From the NCBI GenBank assembly GCA_002721105.1, contig PBJL01000016.1, positions 1 to 10,014 on the forward strand: a DNA stretch of 10,014 bases, read 5' to 3'. Source of the stretch: Acidiferrobacteraceae bacterium (lineage in GTDB: Bacteria; Pseudomonadota; Gammaproteobacteria; Arenicellales; UBA868). The number at the start of each line of letters is the position of its first letter. The first letter of the stretch is position 1. The position numbers and the translations under genes are program-made. Shown one piece after another: positions 5,394 through 10,014 of this stretch. The notes beneath the pieces were generated by a model. It saw only the letters and a list, made by a program, of their open reading frames with translations, was not told the origin of the DNA and ran no database searches.

Positions 5394-7994
5394 ATGAAAA
5401 CACATGAGATAAGAAATTCATTCCTAAAGTTTTTTGAGGATCATGACCATAAAATAATTGAAAGCAGTTCACTGGTGCCGAAGAATGATCCGACCTTGTT
5501 GTTCACCAATGCAGGAATGGTTCAATTCAAGGATGTCTTTTTAGGCGAAGATAGCCCACCTTATGCTAGGGCCGTCACTGATCAGCGTTGTGTGCGTGCC
5601 GGTGGCAAACACAATGACTTAGAGAATGTGGGATACACAGCTCGACACCACACATTTTTTGAGATGCTAGGGAACTTTAGTTTTGGGGATTACTTTAAGC
5701 GTGAGGCCATAGGCTATGCGTGGGAATTATTGACCAATGGGTTTGGATTGCCGCCAGAAAAACTATGGGTAACAGTATTTGAGGAAGATGACGAGGCAGC
5801 GGATATTTGGTTGAATGAGATAGGTATTTCCAGTAAGCGTTTTTCGAGAATAGGAGCAAAAGATAATTTCTGGGCTATGGGTGACACCGGTCCATGTGGT
5901 CCGTGCAGTGAAATCTTTTTTGATCATGGCAATGAGGTGGCAGGCGGCCCTCCAGGATCTCCTGAGGCGGAGGGCGATCGATATGTTGAGATTTGGAATT
6001 TAGTGTTTATGCAATATAGTCGTAACGCTGAAGGACATGATAGCGTTTTACCTCAACCATCTGTTGATACAGGATTGGGCCTTGAAAGATTAGCGGCAGT
6101 TCTGCAAGGTGTTCACAGCAATTATGAAACAGATTTGTTCGTCTCACTCATTGAGAAAACTGCAAATATCTTGAATACGGATCAGCTTAATGATCACTCC
6201 CTGAAGGTCATCGCGGATCATATTCGTTCGACCTCCTTTCTGGTTGTAGATGGTGTAATTCCTTCAAATGAAGGTAGGGGCTATGTTTTGCGGCGGATCA
6301 TCAGACGCGCTATTCGTCATGGTTACCGTTTAGGCTGTCGGGAGCCATTTCTGCAAAAGTTAGTTGCTCCTCTTGCTGCTGAAATGGGAAATGCGTATCC
6401 TGAGCTTACTAAGAAAATCCAGCATGTTGAGGGTATCTTGCTTCAAGAGGGCGAAAAGTTTCTTGACACATTAGAACAAGGGATCCGCATTTTAGATCAG
6501 GAAATCACAGGGTTAACGGGAAAGATAATACCTGGAGAAATTGTGTTCCGACTCTATGATACATATGGTTTTCCAGCAGATCTCACAGCAGATGTCGCGC
6601 GTGAACGGGGCTTGAAGTTAGATATGCCTGCATTTGATTGCGCAATGAAAGATCAGCGAGAGCGAGCTCGAGCGGCAAACCAGTTTCAATTAGGTGAATC
6701 CGTAGACATCAGTGTATCTGATGCCACTGAATTCTTGGGCTACGATACTTTAAATTCAAATGGCAAAGTTTCAGCTATTTTGTTTGATGGTCAAGAAGTC
6801 GAAATTTTAAATCCTGGGGAAGCAGGTTGGTTGATTCTTGATCAAACACCATTTTATGCTGAAGCAGGAGGGCAGGTGGGTGATCAAGGGCAAATTTACG
6901 CTAAAGATTCGACGTTCAGAATTAATGGTGCTCGCTACGTCTCAAATAAGGTAATAGCTCATGTCGGAGTTATGGAAAAGGGATCTATTCGTGTTAAGGA
7001 CCAAGTAACAACGTCTGTTAATTCTGAATCACGGCGATCCACAATGAGCCACCATTCCGCTACTCATTTGTTGCATGCCGCTCTGCAGGAGACAATAGGC
7101 CAGCATGTCGAACAAAAGGGTTCTTTAGTGGAGCCTAATCGTTTGCGATTTGATTTTTCCCATTCTGAACCGATAGAGAAGGAGGTTCTGGACAAAATTG
7201 AAAAGCGTGTGAATGACGAAATTCGACTTAACCATGAGGTAGTTACTCGCGCAATGGATATTGATGATGCTAAAGCTGAGGGCGCTGGAGCTTTATTTGG
7301 TGAAAAATATGAAAAAATTGTTCGGGTGGTAGGTATGGGAACTTATTCACTGGAACTATGTGGTGGTACGCATGTGCAGCGCACAGGTGATATCGGAACC
7401 TTTCGTATAATTGCTGAATCGGGAGTGGCAGCTGGAGTTCGCCGAATTGAGGCAGTAACAGGAGAATTTGCCAGATGCCACGCAGCAGAAGAAAGCGCTT
7501 TGCTTAGTAGGCTTTCTGAAATCATTCGCACAAGTATTCGTGAGCTTGAGCCAAAAGCGTTACAGCTGCAAAAGGAAAATCGAGAGTTGCATCGTAAGAT
7601 TGCGGAACTTCAGGAAAAAATTGCGCTTGGGGAAGCCGGCTTAGAGGCTCCCGAAGTGCAAGTTATTGGTGATGTTTCCTTGATTGTCTTAAGAAAGGAT
7701 GGTGTTGAAGTTGCTGTATTGAGAGCGTTACTCGACAAGCTTCGTGATCAATTAAACTCAGGCATTATAGTAGTCGGTGGTGTGCGAGAAGGCAAAGCGA
7801 CGTTGTTGGCTGGTGTAACTGCTTCATTAACCAATCTATATCCAGCGGGTAGTTTAATAGCTCATTTGGCGCCAATTGTTGGAGGTCGAGGAGGCGGTAA
7901 ACCAGATATGGCGCAAGGCGGAGGTACAGAGGTGAATAAAATCGATGAGGCACTTTCTGCCGTAACGGAATGGATAATAAGTCAACAGCATTGA
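5394..7994 (+). CDS. alaS: alanyl-tRNA synthetase
   Basis: AlaRS charges tRNA-Ala with alanine in the cytoplasm and clears Ser and Gly mischarging. The product is 866 residues (E. coli 876) and complete. The class II catalytic core covers about residues 1-240, with RCVRAGGKHNDLENVG (65-80), RHHTFFEMLGNFSFGDYFK (84-102) and DTGLGLERLA (225-234). The tRNA-recognition region contains GRGYVLRRIIRRAIRHG (294-310). The editing domain has the zinc-binding set H554, H558, C656 and H660, in HSATHLLH and CGGTH. A heptad-like coiled coil (about 715-745) leads to the C-Ala domain with the glycine-rich GGRGGGKPDMAQGGG (830-844). The ATG is 42 bases after recX and has no clear Shine-Dalgarno sequence, though the N-terminus MKTHEIRNSFL fits the family. 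The recX-alaS order is typical of gammaproteobacteria. Confidence 0.99.
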   Translation: MKTHEIRNSFLKFFEDHDHKIIESSSLVPKNDPTLLFTNAGMVQFKDVFLGEDSPPYARAVTDQRCVRAGGKHNDLENVGYTARHHTFFEMLGNFSFGDYFKREAIGYAWELLTNGFGLPPEKLWVTVFEEDDEAADIWLNEIGISSKRFSRIGAKDNFWAMGDTGPCGPCSEIFFDHGNEVAGGPPGSPEAEGDRYVEIWNLVFMQYSRNAEGHDSVLPQPSVDTGLGLERLAAVLQGVHSNYETDLFVSLIEKTANILNTDQLNDHSLKVIADHIRSTSFLVVDGVIPSNEGRGYVLRRIIRRAIRHGYRLGCREPFLQKLVAPLAAEMGNAYPELTKKIQHVEGILLQEGEKFLDTLEQGIRILDQEITGLTGKIIPGEIVFRLYDTYGFPADLTADVARERGLKLDMPAFDCAMKDQRERARAANQFQLGESVDISVSDATEFLGYDTLNSNGKVSAILFDGQEVEILNPGEAGWLILDQTPFYAEAGGQVGDQGQIYAKDSTFRINGARYVSNKVIAHVGVMEKGSIRVKDQVTTSVNSESRRSTMSHHSATHLLHAALQETIGQHVEQKGSLVEPNRLRFDFSHSEPIEKEVLDKIEKRVNDEIRLNHEVVTRAMDIDDAKAEGAGALFGEKYEKIVRVVGMGTYSLELCGGTHVQRTGDIGTFRIIAESGVAAGVRRIEAVTGEFARCHAAEESALLSRLSEIIRTSIRELEPKALQLQKENRELHRKIAELQEKIALGEAGLEAPEVQVIGDVSLIVLRKDGVEVAVLRALLDKLRDQLNSGIIVVGGVREGKATLLAGVTASLTNLYPAGSLIAHLAPIVGGRGGGKPDMAQGGGTEVNKIDEALSAVTEWIISQQH

Positions 7995-8057
7995 TCATAG
8001 GTTAAAAAAAGTTGCCAACCTTATTAAAAAACTTTTTCTTTGGGAATGTACATCGAT

Positions 8058-9359
8058 ATGACTCTTGTAGTTGAGAAATATGGCGGAACTTCTGTTGGTA
8101 CATTGAAGCGAATTCGCTCAATAGCGGATCGTATTGCCGTAGCTCGCACTAATGGTGATCAATTGGTAATCGTTGTTTCAGCAATGGCGGGAGAGACAGA
8201 TCGCTTAACGGATCTTGCAAATGGTATCCTTTCACAATCTAGTAATGATTCGAAGAATATTCAGTATAGAGATGACGAATCAACTAAAGATAATTTTCGG
8301 GAGCTTGACGTGCTTTTAGCGACAGGTGAGCAAGTGACGATCTCACTTTTAGTTCTTGCACTTCAGTCACTCAGAATTGATGCGAAGTCTTATACAGGGG
8401 GCCAGATTCCAATACGAACAGACTCAGTACACGGGAAAGCACGCATTCTTGAAATTGATCCTGCCAATGTTCATTCAGATTTAGCAGAAGGTCGGGTAGT
8501 GGTAATTGCCGGTTTTCAAGGAGTCGATGACCGCGGAAATATAACAACTTTAGGAAGGGGCGGTTCTGATACAACAGCCGTTGCTATGGCGGCCGCACTT
8601 AACGCAGATGAATGTCGTATTTATACGGATGTAGATGGTGTTTATACGGCTGATCCGCGCATTGTCCCAACTGCACGTAGGTTAGAACAAATCACGGTGG
8701 AAGAAATGCTTGAGTTATCAAGCTTAGGAGCGAAAGTATTACAGACGCGTGCTGTAGAATTCGCTGGTAAGTATCAGGTGCCTTTGAGAGTCCTTTCTTC
8801 GTTTGAAGTTGGATCAGGCACGCTCATCACAAACAAGGTCGGAAACATGGAACAACCCCTAATTGCAGGTATTGCCTATAACGGAGATGAAGCAAAATTA
8901 ACTATCCGTGGAATACCAGATCAGCCTGGCGTAGCCTCTCGAATTTTTGGGCCTATCTCGGAGGCTCATATAAATATTGACATGATAATTCAGAATGTTG
9001 GTTTGGATGACAGCACAGATCTAACCTTCACTGTGAAACGAGACGAGTATGCCGAAGCTCGATCCATCCTTGTTGAGATAGCCAAAGAGCTAGGCGCAAA
9101 AGATGTAGTTGGAGATGATACCTTAGCTAAAGTTTCCATTGTAGGGGTCGGAATGCGATCGCATGCAGGTATTGCTTCTACAATGTTTGATGTTTTGGCT
9201 AAAGAAGGCATAAATATTGAAATGATTTCCACATCTGAGATAAAAATATCCGTAGGGATTGCTGATCAGTATTTAGAGCTTGCTGTTCGGGCTTTACACG
9301 CAGCATTTGGGCTAGATTTGGTTCCTTCCGAGGATCCGCTAGAGCCAGCAGCGGTATAG
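8058..9359 (+). CDS. lysC: aspartate kinase, monofunctional, two ACT domains
   Basis: Aspartate kinase phosphorylates L-aspartate, the first step toward lysine, threonine, methionine and diaminopimelate. From ATG 8058 the product is 433 residues. The kinase domain shows KYGGTSVG (7-14), GFQG (152-155), TTLGRGGSDTTA (163-174) and YTDVDGVYTADPR (189-201). Two C-terminal ACT domains follow, with LTIRGIPDQPGVA (281-293) and VSIVGVGMRSHAGIAS (359-374), implying allosteric feedback by aspartate-family amino acids. The protein lacks a homoserine dehydrogenase domain. In-frame starts TTG 8040 and ATG 8046 add up to six residues; MTLVVEKYGG matches the usual family start, and GGGAA at 8042-8046 sits 11 bases before ATG 8058. 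Residues about 55-80 are longer than in Pseudomonas LysC as I recall it. No lysine riboswitch is seen in the 63-base gap after alaS. Confidence 0.96.
   Translation: MTLVVEKYGGTSVGTLKRIRSIADRIAVARTNGDQLVIVVSAMAGETDRLTDLANGILSQSSNDSKNIQYRDDESTKDNFRELDVLLATGEQVTISLLVLALQSLRIDAKSYTGGQIPIRTDSVHGKARILEIDPANVHSDLAEGRVVVIAGFQGVDDRGNITTLGRGGSDTTAVAMAAALNADECRIYTDVDGVYTADPRIVPTARRLEQITVEEMLELSSLGAKVLQTRAVEFAGKYQVPLRVLSSFEVGSGTLITNKVGNMEQPLIAGIAYNGDEAKLTIRGIPDQPGVASRIFGPISEAHINIDMIIQNVGLDDSTDLTFTVKRDEYAEARSILVEIAKELGAKDVVGDDTLAKVSIVGVGMRSHAGIASTMFDVLAKEGINIEMISTSEIKISVGIADQYLELAVRALHAAFGLDLVPSEDPLEPAAV
8835..8849 (+). promoter_or_regulatory. candidate internal translation start for an aspartokinase beta subunit
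   Basis: AAGG (8835-8838) precedes an in-frame ATG (8847-8849, residue 264 of LysC) by eight bases. Translation from here would give a 170-residue polypeptide beginning MEQPLIAGIA and consisting of the two ACT domains. Corynebacterium glutamicum LysC and Bacillus aspartokinase II are known to make such a beta subunit from an internal in-frame start at the equivalent place. Its use here is inferred. Confidence 0.4.
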
Positions 9360-9372
9360 TCATAAAGAGTCG

Positions 9373-9396
9373 AAAAAAGAACAAGTCCTTGCTTCT
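9373..9396 (-). terminator. weak rho-independent terminator for the minus-strand gene, between convergent genes
   Basis: Read on the minus strand, AGAA-G-CAAG and CTTG-TTCT form a bulged hairpin (plus-strand 9378-9396), followed directly by a T run, which is the A run at 9373-9378 on the plus strand. It lies 28 bases beyond the stop of the 9424-9705 gene and just after the lysC stop. The stem is poor in GC, so efficiency is uncertain. Read on the plus strand for lysC it lacks an immediate T run; the next T run is at 9408-9413. Confidence 0.45.
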
Positions 9397-9423
9397 AATT
9401 GATGATATTTTTTCAATTTATAA

Positions 9424-9705
9424 TTAAATTTCCCATATAACAGGACCCTCCACAACTTCGACCGGGTTGTTTAAAATGGATTCCATGCGATCTCTTAAAC
9501 CCTTCACATTTTTTATCGCGTCGTCCGCCGATTGCTTTGTATCGTAGGCACCTATCATAATTGATTTTCCATTTGCTATCCGTGCAGTTCTCCCATATAC
9601 CAAGCCTGGAAGTGACTGCATTTCAGCGCGCGCAGAATTTAACCATTCAATTACGTCGGTTTCATGATCTGGATCATACGAAAAAGTTGTGATTCGATAG
9701 TACAT
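9424..9705 (-). CDS. small ABM-like (dimeric alpha/beta barrel) protein, function unknown
   Basis: The 93-residue product begins MYYRITTFSYDPD. Its predicted order is strand (2-10), helix (14-31), strand pair (35-41 and 47-54), helix (58-79) and strand (82-92). This is the ferredoxin-like fold of antibiotic-biosynthesis-monooxygenase and EthD-type small proteins, which usually form dimers. The segment LPGLVYGRTAR-IANGK-SIMIGAYDTKQSADDA resembles this family in style, but no catalytic residue assigns a reaction. The start is well supported by the Shine-Dalgarno GAGGT (plus-strand 9712-9716), six bases from the ATG. It converges on lysC and diverges from the partial cupin-like gene at 9790, which may share its regulation. 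It is most likely a real gene, and the function should be left open. Confidence 0.75.
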   Translation of the reverse strand: MYYRITTFSYDPDHETDVIEWLNSARAEMQSLPGLVYGRTARIANGKSIMIGAYDTKQSADDAIKNVKGLRDRMESILNNPVEVVEGPVIWEI

Positions 9706-9789
9706 GGCTTAACCTCGATAAAGACATTTTAGATATATTTGTATCGTACATTGTAACTGAAGAGAAAAAAATAACTAAATAACTAAATT
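9706..9789. promoter_or_regulatory. 84-base divergent intergenic region
   Basis: This AT-rich stretch separates two divergently oriented genes and must hold their promoters if both are transcribed from here. No strong -35/-10 pair is visible on either strand. On the minus strand, TTACAA and TCTAAA spaced by 17 bases is a weak possibility. A tandem AACTAAAT repeat lies at 9773-9788, immediately before the plus-strand ATG, where a Shine-Dalgarno sequence would be expected. Confidence 0.35.
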
Positions 9790-10014
9790 ATGATTGACCC
9801 ATCACATTTTGATTTTGAGGTCCTTGTCCGAGATTTCCGACAGGCGGCAGTAAGTAATAATGCAATGTCGGTAGTTGAAAGTATCATGATTAATGCAATT
9901 AAATATTTAAAACGCACAAATAAAAAAGTACAAAAATTTATCTCAAATGATGTGATGCTATATGAAGATGAATCCGTCTCGATATGGCATTGTTGTTTTA
10001 CACCGGGACTAACT
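9790..10014 (+). CDS. partial cupin / cysteine-dioxygenase-like protein, N-terminal 75 residues
   Basis: An open frame from ATG 9790 runs to the window edge without a stop, so only 75 residues are seen. It begins MIDPSHFDFEVLVRDFRQA. A helical N-terminal part (about 7-53) is followed by a strand-rich segment, VMLYEDESVSIWHCCFTPGLT (55-75). In cupin-fold cysteine-dioxygenase-like proteins, a similar stretch (strand, then a W.P.G-like turn) comes just before the metal-binding PHDH-type motif, which here would fall right after the edge. The assignment therefore rests on pattern only. No Shine-Dalgarno sequence is visible before the ATG; an upstream AT-rich repeat sits there instead. The gene diverges from the ABM-like gene. 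Confidence 0.5.
   Translation, partial: MIDPSHFDFEVLVRDFRQAAVSNNAMSVVESIMINAIKYLKRTNKKVQKFISNDVMLYEDESVSIWHCCFTPGLT

Noticed and set aside
5170..5472. Minus-strand 100-codon open frame across recX and alaS, and other minus-strand frames inside the large genes
   Set aside because: They lie antisense to well-conserved genes, show no family resemblance and have no ribosome binding sites, so they are shadows of coding sequence.
7995..8037. Inverted repeats between alaS and lysC (AGGTT 7999-8003 with AACCT 8017-8021; AAAAAGTT 8006-8013 with AACTTTTT 8030-8037)
   Set aside because: The stems are short or almost pure A/T with long loops and no proper terminator tail. In a stretch this A-rich they are likely to arise by chance.
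8040..8057. LysC starts at TTG 8040 or ATG 8046
   Set aside because: They would add residues not typical of the family, have no Shine-Dalgarno sequence, and MTLVVEKYGG from ATG 8058 matches the usual aspartokinase start.

Overview
The window reads as a chromosomal housekeeping segment from a gammaproteobacterium, probably an uncultured or marine type with a moderately AT-rich genome. The gene order pncC-recA-recX-alaS is the classic gammaproteobacterial recA neighbourhood. The alaS-lysC junction resembles the Pseudomonas-type arrangement rather than the enteric one. The protein sequences (pitrilysin-type protease, RecA, Pseudomonas-like monofunctional aspartokinase) point the same way. I see no insertion sequence, phage gene, CRISPR array or other clear mobile element.

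Layout. Bases 68-142 hold a tRNA-Glu(UUC) gene with an encoded CCA end. A large secreted insulinase-family (M16) zinc protease follows at 219-3068, starting at a TTG codon. Then come nicotinamide-nucleotide amidase (pncC, 3117-3596) and a 247-base gap containing a good sigma70-type promoter and a strongly structured untranslated leader. recA starts at 3844, and the 1107-base open frame beginning at GTG 3784 is an upstream extension that I reject. recX overlaps the recA stop by one base. alaS (5394-7994) and lysC (8058-9359) follow on the same strand. The only clear minus-strand gene is a 93-residue ABM-like small protein (9424-9705), convergent with lysC across a weak terminator. A divergent, truncated gene starting at 9790 looks like the N-terminal part of a cupin or cysteine-dioxygenase-like protein and runs off the window edge.

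How the genes fit together. RecA and RecX form a recombinase and regulator pair, apparently translationally coupled. PncC salvages NMN produced by NAD-dependent DNA ligase, so it also has a link to DNA metabolism. AlaS and LysC serve translation and amino-acid synthesis. The right edge, where csrA/rsmA would be expected after lysC by analogy with Pseudomonas, instead carries the ABM-like/cupin-like pair, so that junction is the accessory boundary.

The most interesting signal is the recA leader. Two long complementary segments interlock as an H-type pseudoknot, and a third hairpin competes with one of its stems. No canonical LexA box is visible in the same region. Possible undescribed control of recA at the RNA level is an inference from base pairing only. 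The rest of the window is ordinary.
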